This document shows positions 42,411 through 53,909 of a DNA stretch of 64,000 nucleotides, in pieces. Source of the DNA: Flectonema sp. DT1601 (lineage: Eukaryota > Euglenozoa > Diplonemea > Diplonemida > Diplonemidae); contig OZ025799.1 of the NCBI GenBank assembly GCA_964019425.1, forward strand, positions 992,001 to 1,056,000, read 5' to 3'. Position numbers and translations under genes: made by a program. The notes beneath the pieces were generated by a model. It did not search any database. It was not told the origin of the DNA and saw nothing but the letters and a program-made list of their open reading frames with translations. How positions within the stretch are numbered: the stretch's first letter is position 1; each line of letters opens with the position of its first letter.

Positions 42411-42932
42411 GTGAACACCTCCACCCTGCCGATCGCCTCATATTTAGAAAAAAGGAGAAAAAAAAAAGCGGTTGAAGTTCCCCACCCCAGTAAAACATTT
42501 AGAAAAACGGGAGACCCACATGATCCAACAGAAATGGGATTGAGCAAGTTTGAGTTGGTACCTGGCGATATTAACCTTGCGAGTGGTTGGGTCTTACTGG
42601 ATGACATTGGAAACAAAAAGATGCAAATCCCAGAGTTCATAACACATGTCGTCACCTTACAAAGGCCTGACATCTTCCTCTACTCAAAGAGCGCAAAGAG
42701 AACAATAATTATTGAACTCACTTGCCCCAATGAGGACAGATTTGAAATCTCGAAGGAGATAAAAGAAAAAAGGTACGAAGACCTTCAGAAAACGAGCATT
42801 GCAAATAATTTTGATTGCAATGTTTTCACAATTGAAGTAGGCGTGAGGGGCAACGTATGTGCAGATCAGGTGAACATCTGGACTAAAACATATTGGAACT
42901 CCAATGAACACAACAAAGGCTATGCTATGTGA
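42411..42932 (+). CDS. PD-(D/E)XK endonuclease-like fragment (LINE-related)
   Basis: The frame contains RPDIFLYSKSAKRTIIIELT and CP, then ISKEIKEKRYEDL and EVGVRG. The RPD...ELTCP pattern with a following basic helix is the restriction-like endonuclease core seen at the C-terminus of R2-type and related retroelement proteins. The first ATG is at 42534; the frame upstream is open but lacks a start, so this is an exon or a remnant. No reverse transcriptase is visible nearby. The zinc-finger ORF at 41060 upstream fits such an element. A host nuclease is the alternative. Confidence 0.5.
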   Translation: MNTSTLPIASYLEKRRKKKAVEVPHPSKTFRKTGDPHDPTEMGLSKFELVPGDINLASGWVLLDDIGNKKMQIPEFITHVVTLQRPDIFLYSKSAKRTIIIELTCPNEDRFEISKEIKEKRYEDLQKTSIANNFDCNVFTIEVGVRGNVCADQVNIWTKTYWNSNEHNKGYAM

Positions 42933-43705
42933 AGTAACGCATAAGCCGACAATGTTCTTATGTTTTATTCCAAACAAGGAATATGGCCACATGGCAAGAG
43001 AGACCGCTTATGACAAGTAAAGTTGTAGAACAAGCAACTACAAGTTTTCAGAAAGTAGGTGCACCTGTTTTTTAGGAGAAATAAAGCGAACAACAAGAGA
43101 CAAGCAACGAGCCTATGATAAAAAAGCCCTCGGTTATTTTATGCAGAGACTGTTTGCGGAAATGAAAAGCATCTCTCAAGCCACTGTGACTGCTTGTTTA
43201 TGTTTGTTACAAAGTTTATTTGTTAAAGAAGAAAGAACTATTTCACCCCCAATCCCTAATATAAGTGAAACACACAGTAGTTCATCATCCGTCTCATTTT
43301 CATATTTATCTTCCGTTTCATCGTCGGTTTCGTCATCTAATAAGTCATAGATTCTTCTTTGGCAGGGAAATATTCTTGTGCGGAAAACCTCGCGAGTTTG
43401 AAAAAAATCCCCAAATCTGCGAGAATATTTCTCATTGTTACTGTTTTTACGTCAAAGCATTCAAAGTTTCACCCCTTCATTCAAGAGGTATATGGATTAC
43501 CCTTGAAACCTATAGTTATTTTATTATGCTAAGTTGCGCATCATCCTTAGTCACTGTATTTGAGACTAATGTTAAATTATCTTTATGTTTTTATGATACA
43601 ACACAACACGGTTGTACTTTCTAAAAAATCAACATACATTCCCCCTCATTCAAGATCTGTGATAGAAGAAAGTAATAATATTTACGTTTCCCAGGTAATG
43701 TACAG
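42933..43705. other. Upstream region of the STAND gene
   Basis: Contains a C-family repeat (43485-43650) and a 69-codon Ser-rich frame (43141-43350) that I cannot support as a gene. The 5' end of the STAND mRNA must lie here or in an upstream exon; AATGTACAG just before the ATG could be a splice acceptor. Confidence 0.4.
43485..43650 (+). repeat. C-family dispersed repeat, copy upstream of the STAND gene
   Basis: AGAGGTATATGGATTACCCT, GAAACCTATAGTTATTTTAT, TAGTCACTGTATTTGAGAC and GGTTGTACTTTCTAAAAAAT occur in the order seen at 7165-7340, ending in a C-run. Confidence 0.65.
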
Positions 43706-46700
43706 ATGCCAAGTTTTGAGAAATTACTGAGCAATCACATTGACACGTGTACCACCAATGACAGCTTAACATTCTTAGAAGAGGTTGAAGAATCTAAAAT
43801 AGAAAACATTCTGAGCAAGTCAGAATGTGATGTTTACATATCCCGACCCAGTCAGACAAGCGGACACACCTTATTCTCAGCTATGGTACTTGCGAGGAAC
43901 ACGGCAGTGCTGAAGTTGATGCTTTCCAATACAAGAAACAGAGAAAACCTTATTTTTAGCGGAGTATATATTGATCAAAACGTGTCTAACTATAATGAAG
44001 TAGATGAACCCTTTCTCAGTAGTGAAATGATTACATTGGAAAGCCATAAAACGACAACAATTCACTTGGCCTGTAGGTGGGACCATCTTGAAGTCTTGAA
44101 GTGTTTGATGGAGGGTTCACAGCTTGGTACTGTGAAAGATGATTTTGTACATTTACCGTGTCATCATGAGAGACAATTTTTCGAGGTATCGGATGATGAT
44201 GGAGGTGGCAAGACCCCAGTTGAAATCATTCTAGAAAAAGTAAAAATTGGAAAAACGGAGTCCATCCCGCTTCTTGCGTACCTCATAAAAAGCTCCAGCA
44301 ACGATGTGTTTCTTGAGGCTGTTGCTAAAACAGACTTCAAACTAAACACACTATTCGGAAGGGACACCATATTAAAACTTGCAATATTCACTGGCAACTA
44401 TTCGCTAGCACAAGCATTGCTGAGTTCTGAACATGGCGTTACGTTATTAACAAACGAAATAGTATTTTCACCCGTCGTCAATGTATTTATCGATGAGAAC
44501 TTAGGAGGTATTCTCGAGGTGGTTTTGAAGATGAAAAAAATTCCTCAAAAGTTTGTGAAGGCCGCTCTAGACAAGTGCGGTGCATCAGAAAAGGTCCACT
44601 CGGAAATACTCAAGGGAGCAGTGTTATACGGAAACAGCAGAATTGTTAGCGCAATTAGTGATGTTTGCGATTATAAACTAATTTTGGAACAGTTAGACAG
44701 TGGTTTTGAAGAACTTTCTCATAATGGAACGTGTCAGGACGCAGCTGATGTCTTGCAGATCTTACTGTTAGCAGGTTGTGAAAAGTACAATGATTTTCCT
44801 GAAAACTTCAACTCAATGGTGACTACAGAGAAATCAGATGAACTAAAAATATTTCAAGAACATGGTACCATATTACACATAGCATCGAAAGGACTGATGT
44901 CGAATGTTTATGGGTGGATTGCAATAAAACATCCCAAAGCTCTCAATGCGCAACGCGAAGCCATACTTCGACTGGCGTTGACTACAACATTCCAAAACGA
45001 ATCTATTCGAGACGCGAGTTTTTTATCATTATTGCTTGGAAACTGTTGTTCAGATCCTATCACCAATTGGCAGCCGATTCTCAGCTCTGTTAGCGAGGCA
45101 AACGTTAACAATCTGCTGACACAAGAGAAGGTAACTCTGCTTTTTGTAGCATGTCAGGTTCACACAACCGAAAGTAAATCGCTTGTGGAGTATTTACTCT
45201 CCAAATTAGGTGCGAAATGTGACATTCGAACTGCCACTGGGGACACCGCACTGACAGCACTTTGGTATAAAATAGCTGATGGTATTGAACCGAAAGGCAT
45301 GTTGAGATTATTGTTAGATAACGGGGCGGATGTGAATGCTCGGAATTCGAAGAACGAGAGTGCCCTTCATCACTCTTTGCAATTTCAATCTTCGTTGACA
45401 AGAGAATTAATTACTAACAGACACATGGAGCTGTCCACTGTCAAGGCAGCACTGTATCCAAGGGTTGGAGAGGATTCAGCTATTGACCCCTTTAAGACAT
45501 TTCCCTTGTCTGATAAACTCACTGGGACTATATTACATCTATTCGCTCAGGAGATAGTTTCCTTTGATGTTATTCGGGCAACTCGCTACTTGCTAACTCC
45601 TTTCACATGTTATGATGTGTTGAATCTACTGAAATGCGAAACCAGCCAAGGCAGCACCGCTCTAGACATTGCTTGTCGTGAAGGAAGGAAAGACCTCGTA
45701 GCTCTCTTAATGGCCACTATTTCAAGCAAAACACAAGAATGGGACATCACTTCTGCAATCAACGTCAGCATGAAGCTCCCAAGTGTATCTTCTCGAGTAA
45801 ATCTCAGAGCTGAAGTATTGACAATTCTTTTGGAATGTGTAATGTTCAAAGATAAAGATCTCGTAAGGAACGTAGTGAGTGAAATTAACGATTTGAATAC
45901 TAATTTTGGAGAATGGCCCCTACTGTGCATGGCAGCGGAGGCTGGAAACGAAGTAATGGTCTCCTTGTTACTGGACCAAGGAGTAAATACTTCTGTTTCT
46001 GGACCCCAAGGAACAGCCCTTCATTCAGCTGTTAGGAGAGTGCGACCAGATATTGTCACGCAACTACTATCAGGGGACTTCATGACAGACGAATGCGTGA
46101 CTGCAAAACATGATGGGATGACAGCCGTTTCTGTGGCAGCACAAGTTTACAAGAGATTTGAAGAAATAAATGGGATCAGTAGCATTAATATTCTTATGGA
46201 TAGACATCTTGCTCACACTGGACATAAAGAACTTTTACTAAATATAATCTCAACTGAAAACAAGCTTTTGAAAGCTTCACTCACTACTGGAGCGACATAT
46301 GAACCCAGTAGTGTCGTGGGGGCTACCAGCAACCTAATTTGGATGACATCAAACAGTCCATTCCTTACTAATACTTCCTACAAAAGCAGACACCGACACA
46401 GTCCTGATAAGATAAGACATTCAATGTTTCACAATCACAGCAGTTGCTTAGATAAATTACTCTCCAGTCTGGAACATATTTCTGGAAACACATCAGAAAT
46501 CGCTTTCGTTTTATACGGATGTGAACCCAACAGAGCCTTTGAAATGTTAATTGCCTGTGTTTTATATACTATACAAGAATTTCATGTCGAAAGTGGCATC
46601 CAACGTGTTACTACTAACGAGGAGTGTAGTGTTTCAGAGCTCAATAAAGTTGTGGAAGATCTCAGAGGCTTTCTTTTGCGTTTGCCAAAGCATAGTTCGC

Positions 46701-49700
46701 TTCATCATTTCTACAGAGGGACTGAAAAAAAATACCTACCAAGAACCTTGGGTGGAGAAGAATTAAACTGTCGGTTTATGTCAACATCACATGATATTAA
46801 TTCGGCGATGGTATTCGCTTTTCAAAATCAATGCAAACCAGCACTCTTGATGGGTCACACGTACTCAGCTGGTGACATTGAAGGGTTCAGTGTCTACAGA
46901 GAGGGTGAGCTGTTGATACCTCCAACTTGCAAGTTCAAACTGCAATGGGTAATGTCACCAACACTCATGCGAATGTCTTGTTACCGATTTTATAAATGTG
47001 GTGAACTAATGGTTAATCGCGGTATCAGTTGCGCAGCTGTCTCAGAAATTGGAGGAAACACTGACAGTGCAACCAGAGAGCAACGCAGTAAAAATACTCT
47101 TCAGATGACTAAAGAAATTACACAGGAAGCTTATAATACTCTCTTTGGGGGTTTTTTGGGAACCTTTATCCCAAATGACATGGGTCTTAAGGCAACTGAC
47201 CCCGATTATAGTCGTCTCCTTGGTAAGTTTTTAGGAACATATATTCCGAATAACTTAGAACTGGTATACCCTCGTAGGTCAGCAGTGACTCAAGACGATT
47301 TAAATGTCCAAACTGTACTTGAGAAATGGCTAAATGACGACTTAGGTAAGAAAGAAGAAGTAGCTCTCTGTTTTGAAGGAGATCCTGGAGTGGGAAAGAC
47401 ATCAGCAGCTTTGAAAGCGATGACGTATTTGAATGAGCAAAATTACTTTACGCTATTCATTCCACTACCGAAAGTTACTAATGTGTTTGGATGGGGTGCT
47501 ATCGATGACTACGTAGCCGCACATTGCATTGGACTGATGTGCGAGTTAGAAGATTTGCATGCCAATGCAGAATCCTTAAAACCTATTTTGGTATTAGAAT
47601 CACTTGATGAGATACCAAAATCAGAAATAGAAAGTACACAAGGACAAGTTCATAATCTACGACTACGAAACAGTACATTGCTTAAGTACGCCTGTATAGT
47701 TACTACTAGAAGCGACTTTCTCTCTCGCCTAACAAACGATCCAAGTGAGTTATTTGGAGATGTCAGGTGCTATCGACTGCTTCCCTTTAATACAACGCAG
47801 AGAAGAGAGTGTTGCAAAAGGAGCACCGCAACCGAACTCACAAAAGACGAAGTCGCGGTGCTTTCTGGTCAAACCCAAAACAGCGATCTTGAGAATCCTT
47901 ACGTCCTCAGCATCACATTAGAAGCCATGACTGAAATTAAAAAAAGAAAACTATCTCTCTCTGCTATAACTGATATGGATATCTTAGACGCATATCTACA
48001 CCAGAACAATGAAAGACAATTACAGGAGTTAAAGAATGTAATGGCCAGTGTTGGGATTACTGTTCGTCAATTGCTTTGCAGAATTGCGTGTCTGATGCTG
48101 TATGAGGGAGTCTGGGAGGGAAAATTCTTTGATTTTCTCGATAATTTCTTACTCTCATCAGTTCAAGGTTGTATTGAAGAAGAGCCTTTGAGAACTGTAC
48201 GGCAGTCATGTGGCAACCACATCGCATTTTTCCCTTTTCGTACTGAAAACGAAGATACGCTGACCATCGTCGGATTTTCACACAAGTCACTCGCTGAATT
48301 TCTGGTGGCGAACGCAATATACACCGACGTGTCTATCCTCCGGACAGTTTTTAAAGATCGCAACTTCAGTACTGAGGTCCCCGGAGTGTTACACTTCTTT
48401 CGCCAACTAGTTCAACGACAGCAGGGATCAAGCAGCGTTGAATGGCGCGACCCGAAACATATTAAAACAGCTCTTTGCGCACTCCTGAATGAGACCGAAG
48501 AATTCTCATCAGTCACAGCAAATGCTGTCTCACTATTAGTGTCTGCTGGTTTATCAGTTCACCTAGATGATCAAGATGAGGATCTGTCGTTTGAGAACAT
48601 TCGTTTGGTAAACGCAGACTTGTCAAGATCGTACTTGGCGCATATTTCATTTAAAAATGCTCATCTGGAAAGGTGTCGTTTTGAAGGATCTCAATTTATT
48701 GAATGTAACTTTTCAGGAGCTGTTTTTAAAAACTCATTTTTTGGAGTGACTCGACCAATTACAAAGCATTCTAGTCCGAGTAAAGTGACAGGATTAAGTT
48801 TTTCACCTGATGGATGCTGCTTGGCATCCTCAACGTCAGACTCATTAAGGATTACAACCATTGGAGGAAAGGATGAAAAATCAATTTCAATCCTATCCCC
48901 TCAAAGCAATCGATCAACAAAAGAAATGACCAACATCTCAGTAAAAGCAATCTCATACACTCCTGATGGTAATCACATAGCTGTTGGATATTCAAATGGT
49001 TTAATTGTTATTTATAGCATTCGTCATAATAATCAGATTTTGAACTTGGGATATCACACAGATGCTGTAGTTGACATCAAAATCTCAACATGCGGTCCCT
49101 CAATCACTCTATCCCCAACAAAGGAAGGAATCTGTGAGGTGTATTCAGCTTCAATTGATCGGAGAGTTGTTTGTTGGAAGTTATCTCCTCGGAGAATCGA
49201 ACATGTCATCAAACATGATGTGGCGGTTAGTTGTTTGGCAATTACCGAAATAGCGAGTTATGATAACAGAGATGTTCGTATTGTAATAAGCGCATCTCAC
49301 ACAACAATAAATACGACTCTTCGAAAGTACAAAAATGACATCGACAGCGACAGCTGGGTCGCATCAGAAAAGTGTCCTCAGATGCCCTCACCCGTTACTT
49401 GTATGCAACTTCAACCTAAAGATTCCTCACAACAAGGTTACAGTGATATTCTTATAGTTGGTTGTCGTGATGGATCGGTAAACATTACGAAAATAAAAAT
49501 TATTGAAAAACAAGATATCAGAAAAAAGAAAAGATTGTGCAGCTATTGGAAGGAATCTGAAAGTAGTTCGGTCTCAATGGTAGTTACTAGTAAATTAAAT
49601 GAGGTAGTGAAACACACGTTTGCTATAAATAGTTTATTTGCTGTATCACAATATCTCATAACAGCTTCTGACGATGCTGTTATCAGGATTTGGGATTTCA

Positions 49701-50326
49701 GAGATCCCACCAACAGTCAACTCGGAGCCAGGACGGAACTTCGAAAGCTTCACGGACATAAGAACAGCGTTACAACACTAGCTTGTCGATGGGCTGCCGT
49801 TGATTCAACTGGGAGAACGGATCTATTGTCGATATTAAAAAACTGTATTGCGAGTGGTAGCAATATGGGAGATGTGTTTCTTTGGAATGTTACCGAAGGA
49901 AGTAATCGACGACTACACGGACACGCAGGATCAGTAACTTCTGCTTCAATATCCTCAAACGGTAATTACATCACATCATTAGGTTCTGACGGCACGAGAC
50001 GAAAATGGAATGCTAAAAATGGAAAACAAGAAAGCGTCAGTTTGATAATCAAAGCTGATCATCAGAGGACAACAACTATTGAAAGAGAGGTTACTTGGCA
50101 CAAAGATTTAATTATCCTCAGAGATCGCAACAAGCCTTCAAAAGTTCGGATGTGTTTCGGAACAATGGAACGACTATCAACAATCTCATGTACGTTTGAT
50201 AAAAGTAAGTTATTCGGTGATATGGAAATTCTTCAAATGATGAGCACGGGAGGGAAGTTTGTCGATCCGTCAGTCTCCCGGATTATGAAATCCTCGCCGA
50301 GTGGTGCAACAGCCGGTATGTTATTG

Positions 50327-50358
<32 letters not shown>

Positions 50359-50768
50359 GGACTGCATTTGTACTTCACATAATTAGTGTCCTGGTTTTTC
50401 GATTTACTTGCTTGTTCAAAAAAAAAAAAATAAAAAAAGTGTTATTTGGTCTTTCCTCTTATTTCTGTTATAACCGCTTCAAGAAACCTTCTTTCGAACT
50501 TTTATTGTCACCATGATGAATGGATTGGTTCACTTGTTTTATTATTACTCAAATCAAACCAGGTGACATTACTGATCATGAACAGGAGATCGCAGACTTG
50601 CGTCGGGAACGACAGATCGCAGAGTTACGTCATGAGAACCAATTATCGGAATTACGTCGACACTATGAAGGACAACTGTCAAAATTAAAAAAAGATACGA
50701 AACCTAGCGATGATTACCTTGTCGAAATGACACCAGTCTTCACCACTGAGTATGCTGTTGCTGATTAG
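43706..50768 (+). CDS. Giant STAND protein: ankyrin, ADP-ribosyltransferase, NACHT, WD40, coiled coil
   Basis: Two coding exons: 43706-50315 and 50563-50768 (2271 aa), joined by an intron 50316-50562 (GTATGT...CCAG); the frame is kept. Residues ~110-800 hold scattered ankyrin repeats, such as TTTIHLACRWDHLEVLKCL and GADVNARNSKNESALHHSL. Residues ~1000-1085 form an R-S-E ADP-ribosyltransferase: FYRGT with R1004, FMSTS with S1026, and EGE with E1068 in REGELLIPP. Residues ~1220-1420 are a NACHT-type NTPase: GDPGVGKTS with K1231, ILVLESLDE with D1301/E1302, and VTTRSDF. Residues ~1627-1680 are pentapeptide-like (NADLSRSYLAHISFKNAHL). Residues ~1690-2125 show seven WD40 blades. The second exon adds a Glu/Arg/Leu coiled coil. 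In the STAND family the WD40 region senses a trigger, the NTPase oligomerises and the effector acts; here the effector would be ADP-ribosylation. Role is inferred. Confidence 0.9.
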
Positions 50769-51067
50769 AGGATGTTCAACTGATATAAAAATCCTAACAA
50801 GGGATATATTTGTTGGTCCAAAAAAAAAAAAAAAAAAACGATCACCGATTTTAATCTCTGCATCTTATCTTACCCGAAACGATTTTCCTGTATTGATTTG
50901 TGTATTTGAAAAAAATTATATTTTTTTTTTCCTCTAAACACAGACGGATATGTTAATGGAAATATTTATTAAAAACAAATCCACTGCTTACACCTCTATC
51001 TCACCCAAGACGCTTTTCCCGTACAATAATTATAATTATTTTTTTTAAACACAGACGCATTAGAGAT

Positions 51068-51982
51068 ATGTCAATAATTAATAATGCGACGTTACGAACA
51101 ACAATAACATCTAAATGTGAAAATCCAGATGGAGACACAGCAAATAACATCATAATGGGAGTGTTAGCTGTAATGACATTCGTTACTTTTATTCCAATGA
51201 TGTGGTCGCTGTACCGCTCGAAGACTAGTAGAGGTGTGAGTCTTCTTATGATGTTTTTGATAAATATAACAAACTACTCAAATACGATTGGTGTTGGTTT
51301 GCAAAATTGGCAAAGTATGATTTGTTGTAGACAGTCCTGGGACACTGTCACATGTATGGAAGGGTTGAATCCGTTCTTTTTAATTGCGGCGAATATTATC
51401 GGATCGATACCAGTTTATTATTTATTAGTTTACTACTTTGAAGAATCAGATATTAGTTTTGAAAGAGATCTGGAACATGGATCTCAAAAAAGTGACATTT
51501 CAGCAATCACAGATTCCACTTACATTTCACAAAATCTCATCTCAAGACAAGACGACTCGAATCCTGTTACAAAGCAACGTGCTGTTTGTAGTTTGATTGC
51601 TTTTCATGTTTACGTGATAGTTACAGTTGGCCTGTCTGCGATATTTTTATGGAAATCAGGTGTTCACAGTAATGAGGTAACATATTATGCTGACGTTATG
51701 AACATAGCATCTGGTGTCACGATGGCTATTTCTTGGATTCCTCAAATAATTACAACCTTTCGAATGAAAGACATTGGATCTCTCTCAATGTTGACTATTT
51801 TATTACAAGGTCCCGGATCTGCTGTTGTTTGCGTCACGATGTTGTTGAATGGACAAAATTTCACGTCTATTGCTCCATTTGCTGCTTGTTTTGTTTGTCT
51901 TTCTATTCTGTTAGTACTTTGCATCAAATATGAGTATATTGATAAACGAAAATATAAAAAACAGAACGATGAGGAATCGTAG
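51068..51982 (+). CDS. PQ-loop repeat membrane protein
   Basis: 304 codons from the ATG at 51068. Seven hydrophobic segments (about 26-45, 58-76, 98-119, 170-190, 205-225, 234-258 and 264-287) fit the seven-helix PQ-loop/SWEET-like fold. The two PQ-type motifs are FVTFIPMMWSLYR (P then M, a relaxed form) in the first half and SWIPQIITTF in the second. The linker after helix 3 is long and acidic to polar. Relatives carry small solutes, commonly amino acids or sugars, across lysosomal or other inner membranes; the substrate cannot be told from this sequence. ACACAG at 51048-51053 suggests a 5' UTR intron ending just before the start; a similar AAACACAGACG lies ~110 nt upstream. Confidence 0.85.
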   Translation: MSIINNATLRTTITSKCENPDGDTANNIIMGVLAVMTFVTFIPMMWSLYRSKTSRGVSLLMMFLINITNYSNTIGVGLQNWQSMICCRQSWDTVTCMEGLNPFFLIAANIIGSIPVYYLLVYYFEESDISFERDLEHGSQKSDISAITDSTYISQNLISRQDDSNPVTKQRAVCSLIAFHVYVIVTVGLSAIFLWKSGVHSNEVTYYADVMNIASGVTMAISWIPQIITTFRMKDIGSLSMLTILLQGPGSAVVCVTMLLNGQNFTSIAPFAACFVCLSILLVLCIKYEYIDKRKYKKQNDEES

Positions 51983-52916
51983 ATTGTTATTTATTTATTT
52001 ATTTTTTTTAAATGATATTTTTGTTTTAATTTATATTTTTTTTTGGTTAGATTTACTTTATTTATTGTACATTACCGTGATCAAAAAAAATAAAAAAAAA
52101 AATAAAGTTAGAACTAAATTTCTTTTTTGAGAATTAATCTTTCTAAATTCTAACCGAAGCTATGAATAAGACACTATCTTATCCACCTTCCAGTGGTATT
52201 ATTTATTTATTTGCAGTCATTTACTACGCTGACGCTGACAGTCAAGATTGTCGGAGAAATTGTTGTTCCTTTTTGAGCTTAAGAATGCAGTATCAAATTA
52301 CACCCTCGTGGTCATCAAGTAGGTGGCAATGAATTATTGTGAGTTTTTTTTTTCCCCTTCTTAAGAATAATTTCTATTTCTCATGTTCATAATGTCATCA
52401 TTTTATTAAAGGAAAAAAAAAAAAAAAAAAAAAAAAAAAGCTGTTTTTTATGTGTCAGTACTTGCCTCCCAGTTACTTTGTAGCTGCTATTCTGAATCAT
52501 GTTTCTTCTCAGTTTATCCTTTTTACCTATTTTAACGTTATAAAGTTATATTTATTACGGTATATCGAGTTACCCCTATTTGCTCTGAAATAAGTTTTGT
52601 TTTGATTTATCGACAACTTCTCCCTCACTGTTAAAGTTTTTCACTCTCTGATGATAAAAAAAAAAAGAGGAAAACACTAAATCTGTTTTTTATTTTTTTT
52701 TTTATTTTGTCGTACAAAGCGTGTGGCATTACCCATGTTATAAAAAAAAAAAAAAAAAAAAAAAAACTAATACCATATAACACATAATAACTTGCCGTTC
52801 AATTTTGGCTATGAAATCCCAAAGTGATCAAATCGCTTGTTGTCAGCTTTTTCTCTGTTACGGCTGTGTAAAAAAAAAAAAAGACTACTTCACTATAACA
52901 GGAGGAAAGAGACTGA
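51983..52916. other. Intergenic region after the PQ-loop gene
   Basis: AT-rich with several long A and T runs. No gene is supported. Confidence 0.5.
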
Positions 52917-53085
52917 TTTAAAGGTATGAATGACTCTCGAAACTCTAATTCAGTCACAATGATTGACTGATAGACTCCGACAACATAAACTGATGATGGG
53001 AATAGAGTCGGAACCTAAAATAGTTACTTCAAAAAGGCTAAGCAAAACATCATTATGGTGTATCCTGAGGGGATTGTTGAAGTTT
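52917..53085 (+). repeat. C-family dispersed repeat, diverged copy
   Basis: ACTGATGATGGGAATAGAG, AAAATAGTTACTTCAAAAAG and a GTGTATCC end line up with 7146-7250 in order. It lies ~80 bp upstream of the next gene. Confidence 0.5.
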
Positions 53086-53164
53086 TATTTTTACAATATT
53101 TAAATAAGTAACTTTCTCAGACTCCATTTTATAAAAAAACAAAAAAACAAAAAAATAAAAAAAA

Positions 53165-53893
53165 ATGGGAAACTGCCACGGACAGCCAGAGCACATGGTT
53201 TCAAAGAGATCTATCGCTTGCAAGCCATCGAGCACCACTAGTTCCAATTATCATCATGCTCCACCAGCTAAGAAGACGTTTAGGTATTTATTATTATTTT
53301 TTCGATAATAAAAACAAAATTAAAAAAAACGAAACAATCATACAGAGACTTCCACTGGTTTATAACTATATTAGCAATGAGCCCTCAGGGTAAACAGTTT
53401 CGTAAAACCTCTTCAGAAGGTAAGAAACAAATCAAAGCCACTATCAATGATGTTTCTGAAGCAGTCAACTCATTCGAAGGAAACTCTCCAAAGCAGTGTC
53501 GTCATTACGAAAATTACTGTAACTTACCAGAATGGCGTGATACTCTAAAACAGTATCTCAAGACTGAAGGTATTAGTTTGAAATTTGATTATGAACCACG
53601 TAACTTTATAGAGGCTGATGTATGTACTTTGGGATTGCACTATCTTCTTTTATAAAAAAACAAAAATAAAAAAAACAACACAGGTTCATGAACGTATGGG
53701 ATTATTTAAAAAAGGATACAGATTCACGATCTCATTTTGCGCACCAAGCCAACCAAGTGACGTTAATTATGCGATTTCTACTACTGCGGGATCGCTGTCG
53801 ACATGTCCAACTGGTTTGTCTGGTAATTCGAGTCACGGTTCAATTTGCTACACCAGACGTAGCTCAGCTAATGGCTCAGTTACCTACAATTAA
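53165..53893 (+). CDS. Small three-exon protein with MGNC start, unknown function
   Basis: Model: exons 53165-53283, 53346-53619 and 53684-53893. The introns are GTATTT...TACAG (62 nt) and GTATGT...CACAG (64 nt), and the frame is continuous, giving 200 aa. The start MGNCHG fits N-myristoylation (Gly2) with a palmitoylatable Cys4, so membrane attachment is likely if the model holds. The middle exon (~40-131) is a polar, probably folded region with CRHYENYCNLPEWRDTL and GISLKFDYEPRNFIEAD. I do not recognise a family. A one-base shift of the last acceptor would open another frame (MNVWDYLKKDTDSRSHF) ending at 53909, so the C-terminus is uncertain. Confidence 0.55.
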
Positions 53894-53909
53894 GATTGTT
53901 ATATCTTAA

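Noticed and set aside
43141-43350. 69-codon Ser-rich ORF upstream of the STAND gene
   Set aside because: Low-complexity end, no homology that I recognise, and it lies in a probable regulatory or UTR region.
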